From assembly GCF_028606985.1 (NCBI RefSeq), contig NZ_CP117416.1, forward strand, positions 4,314,501-4,378,500: a stretch of DNA of 64,000 nt, written 5' to 3'. Every line of letters begins with the position of its first letter. The stretch's first letter is position 1. Positions 9,075-17,744 of the stretch are shown here, one piece after another. Source of the stretch: Paenibacillus kyungheensis. GTDB lineage: Bacteria > Bacillota > Bacilli > Paenibacillales > Paenibacillaceae. The notes under the pieces were generated by a model, which saw only the letters and a program-made list of their open reading frames with translations, made no database searches and was not told the origin of the DNA. The position numbers were made by a program, and so were the translations under genes.

Positions 9075-9827
9075 TTAGCGTGCCATCCATCCGCCATCTA
9101 CACAGATGATATGTCCATTCAAATAATCGGAAGCTTTGGAAGCTAAAAAGACGACAGGTCCTTGCATATCTTCGGCTGTTCCCCAGCGCCCTGCTGGAAT
9201 ACGATCGGTAATCGCATCAAAGCGAGCAGGATCAGCTACAATCGGTGCTGTATTGTCTGTCAGCATATAACCTGGAGCAATCGCATTAATCTGAATCCCT
9301 TTGCTTGCCCATTCATTCGCAAGTGCTTTGGTAATTCCTGCAACCCCATGCTTACTGGCTGTATAACCCGGTACATTGATGCCACCTTGATAAGACAACA
9401 TCGAAGCCACACTAATGATCTTACCGCTTCCTTGTTCGATCATATGACGACCGACCAATTGTGACAGATAAAACACTGTCTCTAAATTAATATCAATCAC
9501 ATCGGCAAAGTCTTTCCACGGATGATCGACTGCTGGAGCACGACGGATAATACCTGCATTGTTGACCAAAATATCGATTTTACCTTTAAATGCTAATGCT
9601 TGATGTACTACATCTTCTAATCGGTCATGCTTGCTCAGATCAGCTTCGATATCAATCGCTTCACGTCCTAATGCTTTTACTTTATCGACTGTATCTTGAC
9701 TGCTTGAATAAGAGACCGAGATAATATCTGCTCCTGCTTGAGCAAGCCCTAAGGCCATCCCCTGTCCCAGACCACCGCTTGATCCTGTAACCAAAGCTAC
9801 TTTGCCCGTCAAATCAAAACTGTTCAT
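9075..9827 (-). CDS. kduD: 2-deoxy-D-gluconate 3-dehydrogenase / 2-dehydro-3-deoxy-D-gluconate 5-dehydrogenase
   Basis: KduD interconverts 2,5-diketo-3-deoxygluconate and 2-keto-3-deoxygluconate with NAD(H), the step after KduI in unsaturated uronate breakdown. The 250-residue SDR has TGSSGGLGQG near 15-24, NNAGIIRR near 89, catalytic Ser about 142 and YTASK with Tyr155 and Lys159, and ends in VDGGWMAR, a typical KduD tail. Two in-frame ATGs lie 12 bases apart; the second is preferred because the AAAGGA ribosome site abuts the first. It follows the DeoR-type gene by only a few bases, indicating one operon. Confidence 0.9.
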   Translation of the reverse strand: MNSFDLTGKVALVTGSSGGLGQGMALGLAQAGADIISVSYSSSQDTVDKVKALGREAIDIEADLSKHDRLEDVVHQALAFKGKIDILVNNAGIIRRAPAVDHPWKDFADVIDINLETVFYLSQLVGRHMIEQGSGKIISVASMLSYQGGINVPGYTASKHGVAGITKALANEWASKGIQINAIAPGYMLTDNTAPIVADPARFDAITDRIPAGRWGTAEDMQGPVVFLASKASDYLNGHIICVDGGWMAR

Positions 9828-9844
9828 CAATATATTCATCCTTT

Positions 9845-10606
9845 CTACTGTGTAGCGATATCCAATGGAAGATTGGATTGTTTAAAATGTTCTATCTGTT
9901 CAGCAGACAATCCACTATCAGTAATAATCATATCGAGCTGTTGGCAGGCAGCAAATGTCCACAACGCAAATTGTCCGAACTTTTGATGATCCACTACTCC
10001 ATAGACTTGTTGCGCTGTTTCAACCAGTGCTTTTTTGAAAGGAACCAGATCACCTGTATAGATCGACAATCCAAATTCAGGATGGAGCGCTGTCGAAGAT
10101 ACAAATGCTTTATGAATATTGAGACTGCGTATATACTCTACCGCTTGCGAGCTAATCAACATATTACGTGTTCGTTCCCCGCCAGGAACGACCAGACGTA
10201 CTTGTTCACGCTTGGCAAGTTCACTCAAAATAAACAGGTCATTGGTAACTACAGTTAATGGCACATTAGGCAGTCGCTTGGCGATCTCCAGCGTAGTACT
10301 GCCTCCATCGAGTGCAATAATATCGTTAGGCTGTATATAATGAAGCGCCCGCTCCGCGATTTCTACTTTTTCAGACATATGCTTGGTATTGGTTCCTTGA
10401 CCGGATAAAATGCCATATTGATCATTTTGTGCCAGTACAGCTCCGCCATGTACACGAGTTAACAATCCCATGTCTTCTAACTTGGCTAGATCTTCACGAA
10501 TCGTTTTGCCTGTAACATTCATCATCTCGCTCAATTGACTGACTGTTACTTCTTGATGAGATATTAATATTTCCATAATGCGTTCATGACGCTTCAATGC
10601 ACTCAT
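9845..10606 (-). CDS. DeoR-family transcriptional regulator of the kdu operon
   Basis: This is a 253-residue DeoR/GlpR-type repressor with an N-terminal winged helix (about 1-60, VSQLSEMMNVTGKTIREDLAKLE) and a C-terminal phosphosugar-sensing domain with the DGGSTTLEIAKRL loop near 118. It lies inside the operon between kduI and kduD, so it most likely controls these genes, and a sugar-acid phosphate may be its ligand. Candidate binding repeats occur upstream of kduI. GGGGGAA precedes the ATG. Family is clear; target and inducer are inferred. Confidence 0.88.
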   Translation of the reverse strand: MSALKRHERIMEILISHQEVTVSQLSEMMNVTGKTIREDLAKLEDMGLLTRVHGGAVLAQNDQYGILSGQGTNTKHMSEKVEIAERALHYIQPNDIIALDGGSTTLEIAKRLPNVPLTVVTNDLFILSELAKREQVRLVVPGGERTRNMLISSQAVEYIRSLNIHKAFVSSTALHPEFGLSIYTGDLVPFKKALVETAQQVYGVVDHQKFGQFALWTFAACQQLDMIITDSGLSAEQIEHFKQSNLPLDIATQ

Positions 10607-10650
10607 AATTCCCCCGTCCCTTCCAGTATGATGCCGGAATGGTTTTGGGT

Positions 10651-11481
10651 TTATTTTAAATCTTTCATAGCTACTGCGTCCATATCATCGAACGTTTGAT
10701 TTTCGCCAGCCATTGCCCAGCAGAATGTATAATTGCTTGTACCTACGCCACTATGGATCGACCAGCTTGGAGAAATCGCTACCTGTCCATCACGTACAAC
10801 AAGGTGTTTGGTATTTTGCGGTTCGCCCATAAAGTGGAATACTGTCGCATTTTCATCCAGATTGAAATACAGATAGACTTCAGAACGACGGTTATGAGTA
10901 TGACAAGGCATTGTATTCCACATATTACCTGGAGCCAGTTCTGTTATTCCCATCACTAACTGACAGCTTTTAATACCGCCTTGATGAATATATTTGTAAA
11001 TTGTACGCTCATTTGATGTTTTGATATCACCCAGATGACTTGGTGTTGCATCTTCTTGGGTTGCTTTTACGGTTGGATATTGATGGTGTGCGGGTGTAGA
11101 TACAAAGTAGAACTTAGCAGGCTCACTGCCACTACCTGAAAACGTCACTTCTTTGGTGCCTAGTCCGATATACAGACATTCTTTGGCAGCTACTTCATAT
11201 TCCTGACCATCTGCGGTGACTTTACCGGGAGCTCCAATATTAATAATTCCAATCTCACGACGCTCAAGGAAAAAATCTGTTCCGATATCTTTAAGATTTA
11301 CTTCTAATTTGATCTCTTTTGAAGCAGGAACAGCCGAGCCTACAATATAGCGATCTACATGACTGTATACGGTTACAAGTTCATCAGTTTGAAATAAAGA
11401 TTCGATCAAAAATTCCTCACGTAGACGATCAGTATCAAAAGATTTCACATCATTCGGGTGAGACACATAACGGTTTTCCAT
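10651..11481 (-). CDS. kduI: 5-dehydro-4-deoxy-D-glucuronate isomerase
   Basis: KduI isomerises 5-keto-4-deoxyuronate, released from unsaturated pectin or glycosaminoglycan disaccharides, to 2,5-diketo-3-deoxygluconate. The 276-residue cupin-fold protein has the zinc ligands expected for the family: HTH at about 194-196, Glu201 in the same segment, and His243 in SWSIHSG. Its length equals that of the E. coli enzyme. It is the first gene of the minus-strand operon kduI-deoR-kduD-isomerase. AGAGGATG precedes the start. A hydrolase or lyase supplying its substrate is not present in this window. Confidence 0.95.
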   Translation of the reverse strand: MENRYVSHPNDVKSFDTDRLREEFLIESLFQTDELVTVYSHVDRYIVGSAVPASKEIKLEVNLKDIGTDFFLERREIGIINIGAPGKVTADGQEYEVAAKECLYIGLGTKEVTFSGSGSEPAKFYFVSTPAHHQYPTVKATQEDATPSHLGDIKTSNERTIYKYIHQGGIKSCQLVMGITELAPGNMWNTMPCHTHNRRSEVYLYFNLDENATVFHFMGEPQNTKHLVVRDGQVAISPSWSIHSGVGTSNYTFCWAMAGENQTFDDMDAVAMKDLK

Positions 11482-11522
11482 TATTATTCATCCTCTCAAT
11501 AAGTGTAATTTGGATTACAAAT

Positions 11523-11577
11523 GTTCATATAAGTTCATTTTAGTTCATATTGTTCGTTTTGGGAAGTGATTAATCAC
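11523..11577 (-). promoter_or_regulatory. Candidate operator region of the kdu operon
   Basis: GTTCA/GTTCG elements recur at 11523, 11533, 11543 and 11552, about one helical turn apart (on the minus strand: TGAAC, TGAAC, TGAAC, CGAAC). Next to them GTGATTAATCAC (11566-11577) is a perfect 12-bp palindrome. Both lie just upstream of kduI and are plausible sites for the operon's DeoR-type regulator or a second factor. Confidence 0.5.
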
Positions 11578-11743
11578 ACTTTTGGATTTTTTTGCAAATT
11601 CGTTGATAGGCGTGTTGCTGGGTTGATGTTATGATCTACATAATGTCAGACTACCTCGTTCATGTATTCTTCATATTGATCTGATATGATAATGCAAGCA
11701 CCGGGTACGATTAATCTGATTACTTGTAAAGGAGCGTTACGAT

Positions 11744-12415
11744 ATGGTACGTATTTTGATAGCTGATGATGATCCTTCCATTTTGGAATTAATTCATATG
11801 TATTTGAGTCGTGAAGGATATAGTGTGCATACGGCACGAGATGGTAAAGAAGCATTCGATATGCTTGGAAATGGCAAATGGGATCTGATTATTCTGGATG
11901 TGATGATGCCTCATATGGACGGATGGCAACTAACGCAAGATATTCGCCGTTATTATGGAGATGTACCGATTCTTCTAGTGACTGCCAAAGGTGAATCCGA
12001 AGACAAAATCAAAGGATTCCGCTTAGGTACAGATGATTATTTAGCGAAGCCTTTTGTAGCTGAAGAAATGGTTATGCGTGTCAAAGCTTTGTTGCGACGC
12101 TATCGCATTTTTTCAGGCGAATCTCTTTCAATTGGTAATGTCAGACTGGATGCTTCGACCAAAGAAGCAGATACAAATGGTAGTCTACAAGCTTTGCCTG
12201 CCAAAGAATTTGATCTGTTATATACTCTTGCTGGATTCCCGGGACAGATTTTTACACGCGATCAATTGATCGAAAAAATCTGGGGACATGATTATGATGG
12301 TGATGAACGTACAGTCGATGTTCATATTAAGCGTCTACGCGATCGTTTTACAGAAGAAAATGGATTTACGATTCAGACAATTCGGGGCATCGGTTACCGG
12401 ATTGAGGTGAAATAA
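11744..12415 (+). CDS. OmpR-family response regulator
   Basis: This 223-residue two-component regulator has an N-terminal receiver domain with the acidic pocket DDD (8-10), phosphoacceptor Asp52 (LDVMMP) and Lys near 102 (YLAKPF). A C-terminal winged-helix DNA-binding domain (about 125-223) ends with the typical IQTIRGIGYRIE. It is followed after 2 bases by its sensor kinase. A glycosyltransferase group lies beyond a terminator and may be a target. AAAGGAGCG precedes the ATG. Closest in type to Bacillus YclJ, judged by memory of the pair. Confidence 0.93.
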   Translation: MVRILIADDDPSILELIHMYLSREGYSVHTARDGKEAFDMLGNGKWDLIILDVMMPHMDGWQLTQDIRRYYGDVPILLVTAKGESEDKIKGFRLGTDDYLAKPFVAEEMVMRVKALLRRYRIFSGESLSIGNVRLDASTKEADTNGSLQALPAKEFDLLYTLAGFPGQIFTRDQLIEKIWGHDYDGDERTVDVHIKRLRDRFTEENGFTIQTIRGIGYRIEVK

Positions 12416-12417
12416 GG

Positions 12418-13941
12418 TTGAAAAATATTTATAGTCAGCTGGTCCTTACGTTTATTGCAGTTGTAGTAGCCAGCTTTGTCATTACTTTACTGATGTCTGA
12501 TTGGGTATTTCAACGACAACAGGTTAATTTTGTAGAAGATCGTATTTTGGCAGATGCCAAGTCTATGGCTGAGATTCAATCTTCTATTCCCAAAAATATG
12601 ATTCAGAAATATCTAGATAGTCAGGGCGGACAGATGCAGATTGTAGTGATCGGCGCAGATGGTACGACGTATCGTTCTATTGGTGAGGGACCGGGAGGGC
12701 CTCCGGGACTTTCCCCTCCACCTGTACCTCCGACACCACCTGCTTCTACAACAAGTACCTCAACAGATACAAAAAATAAAGCAAAACCAACACCTCCTGA
12801 TCCTTTAAATCAATGGAATATCCCAGAGACAGTGAAAGAAGAAGTATTAAATGGACAGGTCTATCACCCTACAGCTATACCGACTACCAATAACACTGTC
12901 CCTAGTTTTGATTTTTCATTTTTTAATTCAAAAGATAAAAAAGAACCTCGTTATGTCGGTGTACCGTTTGAACGTAATGGTCAAAAATATGCTCTTTTTG
13001 CTCGTCCTGCACCCGGTCATTTTGTGAATCAATTTAATAGTTGGATGTTTCTAGTCTTGTCGGTCATGTTAGTGATTGGGGTTGTACTGTTTTTATTTGC
13101 GGCTCGCTTAATTGCCAAGCCGATTGCCAAATTATCGGAAGCGACCCGACGTGTAGCCAAAGGCGATTATCAAGTTCGTGTGAATCTACGACGTAACGAT
13201 GAGATTGGTGAATTAAGCCGTAACTTTAATCGAATGATTGGCGAATTATCTAAGATCGAAGCGATGCGTCAAGAATTTGTATCCAATGTATCGCATGAGA
13301 TTCAGACTCCTTTGACTTCTATTCGTGGATTTGCAGGAGCTTTGCGAGATAGTGCTTCTCCTGAGCAGGTCAGACATTTGACGATTATTGAACAAGAAAG
13401 TGAACGATTATCCAAGCTTAGTAGCAATCTGTTAAAACTAGCTTCACTCGATGTTGTTAAGCTTCATACTGTTCCTTTCCGTCTGGATGAACAGATCCGA
13501 ATGTCTGTCGCTTCTTGTGTACCGCTTTGGATGGAAAAAAATATCGATCTATCTGCTGATCTCGACAAAATTACATTTGACGGAGATGAAGATTTACTCA
13601 GTCAGGTATGGATTAACTTATTATCGAATGCAATCAAGTTCACTCCGGAACAAGGGAATATTTATATTACGCTTACACATGATCAGCAATGGATTATAGC
13701 GTCGGTGCAAGATACCGGTTGCGGAATAGCACCTGATCATTTAGAACATATTTTTGATCGCTTTTACAAAGTCGATACGTCACGTACATCGGTTACCGGT
13801 GGGAATGGATTAGGATTGTCGATTGTGCAGAAGATTATTGGATTGCATGGTGGACGAATAGAAGGATCTAGTGGGGATGGACAAGGAACCAAAATGACTG
13901 TTTTTTTACCGTTAACTGTTGAACAACCCAAAGGTTCTTAA
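12418..13941 (+). CDS. Sensor histidine kinase with a proline-rich extracytoplasmic segment
   Basis: This 507-residue membrane kinase is paired with the preceding regulator. Membrane helices are at about 7-30 and 205-230. The outside region between them contains a Pro/Thr/Ser-rich stretch at about 90-131. HAMP follows (about 232-285), then the HisKA site SHEIQTPL with His293 and an HATPase domain with N, G1 (DTGCGI) and G2 (GNGLGLSI) boxes. The start is TTG, with the ribosome site GAGGTGAAATAAGG overlapping the end of the regulator gene. SHEIQ instead of SHELR is also known in YclK-type kinases. The stimulus is unknown; an envelope signal is plausible. Confidence 0.9.
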   Translation: MKNIYSQLVLTFIAVVVASFVITLLMSDWVFQRQQVNFVEDRILADAKSMAEIQSSIPKNMIQKYLDSQGGQMQIVVIGADGTTYRSIGEGPGGPPGLSPPPVPPTPPASTTSTSTDTKNKAKPTPPDPLNQWNIPETVKEEVLNGQVYHPTAIPTTNNTVPSFDFSFFNSKDKKEPRYVGVPFERNGQKYALFARPAPGHFVNQFNSWMFLVLSVMLVIGVVLFLFAARLIAKPIAKLSEATRRVAKGDYQVRVNLRRNDEIGELSRNFNRMIGELSKIEAMRQEFVSNVSHEIQTPLTSIRGFAGALRDSASPEQVRHLTIIEQESERLSKLSSNLLKLASLDVVKLHTVPFRLDEQIRMSVASCVPLWMEKNIDLSADLDKITFDGDEDLLSQVWINLLSNAIKFTPEQGNIYITLTHDQQWIIASVQDTGCGIAPDHLEHIFDRFYKVDTSRTSVTGGNGLGLSIVQKIIGLHGGRIEGSSGDGQGTKMTVFLPLTVEQPKGS

Positions 13942-14022
13942 CTTTTTTAAATAAGAGCTAGGTGTTGACCCATTTTATAATATCAATATATTCTTTTCAG
14001 GTTCTATTCATCTTGTATCAAT

Positions 14023-14064
14023 AAGCGAGAAATTCCTTGTATGTTAAGGATTTCTCGCTTTTTT
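14023..14064 (+). terminator. Terminator after the two-component pair
   Basis: AAGCGAGAAAT-CCTT (14023-14038) pairs with AAGGATTTCTCGCTT (14046-14060) and runs into six Ts. It separates the regulator/kinase genes from the glycosyltransferase genes. Confidence 0.88.
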
Positions 14065-14185
14065 ATATGTATTTATAGCAATCTTTAACCGCCTTTAAGG
14101 CAACGTTCATTTTTTGTTCATAAAGCCTTGTTATATTTTTTACATAAAGTTATACGACGTGATCAACAAAGGAGGATATATACAA

Positions 14186-16261
14186 GTGAAAGAATCCCGC
14201 ATTCGAAGGATAGATCCGATTTTAGCTATACTGGCGCTTATCGCCGCGGGTCTTTCGCTATATAACATTAATCAATCAGGTGACCTGAACAGTTACTATA
14301 CTGCTGCTATTACAAGCATGGTGCAGAGCTGGCATAATTTCTTTTTCAATGCTTATGATCCCGGTGGTTTTATTACAATTGATAAGCCACCGGTCGCTTT
14401 CTGGCTTCAAGCGATCAGCGCCAAACTATTTGGAATCCATAGTTGGAGTCTAGCATTACCATCTGCACTTGGATTAGCTGGCTCCGTTATTTTACTGTAT
14501 CTCATAATTAAGCCTCACTTTGGAATCACTGCCGCACGTATCGCCGGGCTGATTATGGCGTTAACGCCAATCGCTGTAGCTGTTAGCCGCACGAATAATG
14601 CAGATAGCACACTAGTTTTCTTTTTAATGCTAGCGACTTATCTATTGTTCAAAAGTGTACGCAGTGGCAAACTACTTACCCTTTGTATCGCATTCGGACT
14701 AGTTGGAGTAGGATTTAATACCAAAATGCTACAAGCGTTTATGGTACTCCCTGCGTTCTACCTTCTCTACTGGTTAGCTCGTAAAGGACAATGGAAACAA
14801 AAAATACTTCATTTGTTAACTGCTAGTGTATTGATGGGAATGATTTCTCTATCATGGGCAGTCATTGTTGACCTTACACCTGCGGATCAACGTCCCTTTG
14901 TAGGAAGTAGTGGAACATCCAACTCTGTACTGGAACTTGCGCTTGGCTACAACGGAATCAGTCGTCTTACAGGTGATTCTAGTGGTGGCGGCAGTGGTGG
15001 AATGGGTACTATGCCATCCGGTACACCTGATGGTCGTAGCAATAATAGTGCAACATCAAGCTCTATCAGCTCAAGTAGCACACCAACAACAGCTAACACT
15101 TCAACAGATACATCCAATGCAAAAATATCGACAATATCGGATCAGCCTACAACTACTACAGTTAGTGCAGATCATTCTACCGCTTCTGTTCAGAATACTA
15201 ACGGAAATGCTCCACCACAAGCCGGATTTGGTGGGGGTAATGATGGTGGACGATCTGGCAGTGGTGGAATGGGTGGTTCTGGCGGTGGTAGTAATGACGC
15301 TGGTGATGCTGGATGGCTTCGATTATTTAGTACAGCCAATGCAGGGCAAATCGCATGGTTCCTTCCTTTAGCCTTATTGAGTGCTCTGATATTATGGCGC
15401 CGGGAACAACGACATATCGTGCTGTTCTGGGTAGCATGGCTTGCACCGATGATTATCTTTTTCAGTATTGCAGGGCATATTCATCGTTATTACTTTATTA
15501 TGATGGCTCCTGCGATTGCCGCTCTCACAGGTGCAGCGTTCGCTTATTTATGGCAAAATATACACAAGCGCTGGTTGACGATATTTATGCTCATAGGGAT
15601 CGCAACTGGATTATATATTACAATTTCGTTAGATCAAATGATTCTTGGTATTGTAGCAGCTCTGATCGGACTAGTGTCTATAGGGATTGCCCTTCGTTCA
15701 CGTCAATCGATGAACAGAATCTCACTCACTCTTGCTCTTGTCGCTTTACTTGTTGCACCTGCCTACTGGTCGATAACACCAGCAATCTATGGAGGGAATT
15801 CTACACAACCTTCTGCCGGACCAGAATTAGCAACCTCTAGCGGACGCAGTAACAGCTCTACTATTGATTCTGGTTTGATCACTTATTTGCAACAACATAA
15901 CACTGGTGAGAAATATCTGGTAGCCACTACTTCTTCACAGACAGCTACACCGATCATTTTAGCTACCGGCTCTCCTGTAATAGCATGGGGCGGATTCAAA
16001 GGCTCTGATACTGCCCTGACAACGACTCAACTCGAAGCGCTAGTCACCAATGGCGAACTTAAATATGTGATTCTTGGTGGCGGTATGGGTAGTGGGAGCT
16101 CAGATTTGACGTCATGGGTACAAGCACATGGCACTGAAATTACACAAAGTGAATGGAGTGCTAACTCTACTACATCAACCGATACGACTTCTCAACGTTC
16201 TCAACGCGGTGGCGGTGGAAGAAGTTCTCAACTGACTTTATATGAATTAAATCAATCGTAA
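14186..16261 (+). CDS. PMT/ArnT-like (GT39-type, YkcB-like) glycosyltransferase
   Basis: This is a polytopic membrane glycosyltransferase of about 691 residues. The N-terminus has the GT-C signature layout: LNSYYTAAI in the first outside loop with conserved acidic residues, then IDKPPVAFWLQA. About a dozen hydrophobic helices follow. Such enzymes move a sugar from a polyprenyl-phosphate carrier to an extracytoplasmic acceptor. Residues of about 262-375 form a Gly/Ser/Thr-rich outside insert. The start is GTG at 14186, 10 bases after GGAGG; an upstream ATG lacks a ribosome site. The following GT2, GtrA and GalU genes would provide the lipid-linked donor. Acceptor unknown (wall polymer or protein). 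Confidence 0.85.
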   Translation: MKESRIRRIDPILAILALIAAGLSLYNINQSGDLNSYYTAAITSMVQSWHNFFFNAYDPGGFITIDKPPVAFWLQAISAKLFGIHSWSLALPSALGLAGSVILLYLIIKPHFGITAARIAGLIMALTPIAVAVSRTNNADSTLVFFLMLATYLLFKSVRSGKLLTLCIAFGLVGVGFNTKMLQAFMVLPAFYLLYWLARKGQWKQKILHLLTASVLMGMISLSWAVIVDLTPADQRPFVGSSGTSNSVLELALGYNGISRLTGDSSGGGSGGMGTMPSGTPDGRSNNSATSSSISSSSTPTTANTSTDTSNAKISTISDQPTTTTVSADHSTASVQNTNGNAPPQAGFGGGNDGGRSGSGGMGGSGGGSNDAGDAGWLRLFSTANAGQIAWFLPLALLSALILWRREQRHIVLFWVAWLAPMIIFFSIAGHIHRYYFIMMAPAIAALTGAAFAYLWQNIHKRWLTIFMLIGIATGLYITISLDQMILGIVAALIGLVSIGIALRSRQSMNRISLTLALVALLVAPAYWSITPAIYGGNSTQPSAGPELATSSGRSNSSTIDSGLITYLQQHNTGEKYLVATTSSQTATPIILATGSPVIAWGGFKGSDTALTTTQLEALVTNGELKYVILGGGMGSGSSDLTSWVQAHGTEITQSEWSANSTTSTDTTSQRSQRGGGGRSSQLTLYELNQS

Positions 16262-16309
16262 CCCCACTGTTGTGATGACATAAAGATGTATTTATAAGGA
16301 GGAAAACCT

Positions 16310-17314
16310 ATGCGATATTCAATCGTTGTACCTGTATATAATGAGGAAGCTGTTGTAATGGAATGTTACCGTCGCCTGACTGAAGTGATGCAACAAACAA
16401 ATGAACCGTATGAATTAATTTTTGTAAACGATGGAAGTCGTGATCAAACGGCTTCTATTGTGAATCAGCTTTGTGCCCAAGATACATCTGTGAAATGGAT
16501 CGACTTTTCCCGTAACTTTGGTCATCAGATTGCGATTACTGCTGGTATGGATCATGCTCAAGGTGAAGCGATCGTTGTTATTGATGCTGATCTTCAAGAT
16601 CCACCAGAATTGATTTTGCAAATGATCGAAAAATGGAAAGAAGGCTACGATGTCGTCTATGCTACCCGGGCAGAACGTAAAGGTGAAACAGGCTTTAAAA
16701 AATGGTCTGCTTCGATGTTCTATCGCACACTGAACAAATTAAGTGATATTGATATCCCGATGGATACAGGTGATTTTCGCTTAATCGATCGCAAAGTATG
16801 TGAAGCGATGAAAACATTAAAAGAAAATAATCGATTTGTTCGTGGTCTGGTGAGCTGGGTAGGCTTCCGCCAGACATCTATCAGTTATGTACGTGAAGAA
16901 CGCTTTGCAGGTGAAACCAAATATCCTCTTAAAAAAATGATCCGCTTTGCATCAGATGCACTGGTCGCTTTTTCGCTCAAACCTTTAAAATTAGCTAGTA
17001 TTCTAGGTAGTGTTGTATCGTTATTTAGTTTCTTTTATCTGATCTTTGTACTGGCTCAGAAGTTACTGCATTTTTCAACCACACCAGGGTGGGCTTCTAT
17101 CGTAGCGACGATCTTATTTTTAAATGGGATTACGTTAGTCATTCTTGGTCTTATCGGTGAATATATTGGCCGGATCTATGATGAAGTGAAGCAACGTCCT
17201 CTTTATCTGATACAGCAAACTAGAAATTTTGCTCAAGAACAACCACTTCCTGTGCATGAACAATTGCAAGAACAACGTCGTATGATGAGCGAACAACGTC
17301 ATGCTGGTTTCTAA
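16310..17314 (+). CDS. Polyprenyl-phosphate glycosyltransferase, GT2 (DPM1/GtrB/YkcC-like)
   Basis: This membrane-bound GT2 enzyme of 334 residues is predicted to load a sugar from a nucleotide donor onto undecaprenyl phosphate on the inner leaflet. The GT-A domain shows VFVNDGSRD near 37, DADLQDPPE near 92 and a GDFRLIDR acceptor-site segment. Two C-terminal membrane helices lie at about 230-255 and 265-290. AAGGAGG precedes the ATG. It sits between the GT39-like gene and gtrA, which it overlaps by 14 bases, indicating translational coupling. It presumably supplies the GT39-like enzyme with its donor. Confidence 0.92.
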   Translation: MRYSIVVPVYNEEAVVMECYRRLTEVMQQTNEPYELIFVNDGSRDQTASIVNQLCAQDTSVKWIDFSRNFGHQIAITAGMDHAQGEAIVVIDADLQDPPELILQMIEKWKEGYDVVYATRAERKGETGFKKWSASMFYRTLNKLSDIDIPMDTGDFRLIDRKVCEAMKTLKENNRFVRGLVSWVGFRQTSISYVREERFAGETKYPLKKMIRFASDALVAFSLKPLKLASILGSVVSLFSFFYLIFVLAQKLLHFSTTPGWASIVATILFLNGITLVILGLIGEYIGRIYDEVKQRPLYLIQQTRNFAQEQPLPVHEQLQEQRRMMSEQRHAGF

Positions 17315-17678
17315 ATTATTTGCGAATCAAGCGATTCGATTTGCTACAGTTGGTGTCTCCAATACTGTTATCGACTTTGTTGTTTTTATGCTACTACAGA
17401 GCTTTACAGGCGTTGTAGCCGCTCAGTTTATTGGTTATGGTGCTGGAACATTGAACAGTTATCTCTGGAATCGTCGTTGGACGTTTGCACGTGGTAAAGG
17501 CTTTGACTTTTCAGAAATAATCCGTTTTTTACTGGTAAATATAACAGTTGCTATTATTACAGCTATTGCAATCAGCTTGGTTCCTGCGAGTATTCCAGTT
17601 TGGATTGCCAAAATAGCAGTAACTATTTTGGGATTAGGAATCAATTATACGGTCAGTAAATTATGGGTATTCCGTTAA
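17301..17678 (+). CDS. GtrA-family membrane protein (probable lipid-linked sugar flippase)
   Basis: This 125-residue GtrA/GtcA-like protein has four hydrophobic helices, the family opening RFATVGVSNTVIDF and the ending GLGINYTVSKLWVFR. GtrA proteins are believed to help move polyprenyl-linked sugars across the membrane and usually accompany GtrB-type GT2 enzymes, as here. Its ATG lies inside the end of the GT2 gene and has only a weak ribosome site, consistent with coupled translation. Confidence 0.9.
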   Translation: MLVSKLFANQAIRFATVGVSNTVIDFVVFMLLQSFTGVVAAQFIGYGAGTLNSYLWNRRWTFARGKGFDFSEIIRFLLVNITVAIITAIAISLVPASIPVWIAKIAVTILGLGINYTVSKLWVFR

Positions 17679-17744
17679 TCAAACGTCTGCATAACAGATA
17701 TAGCGTACCTGTATGATAACAATACAGATTCAGGAGGAATTCCG

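Noticed and set aside
14910..15371. 153-codon frame inside the GT39-like gene
   Set aside because: An alternative frame through the low-complexity insert; its composition simply reflects the repeated Gly/Ser codons.
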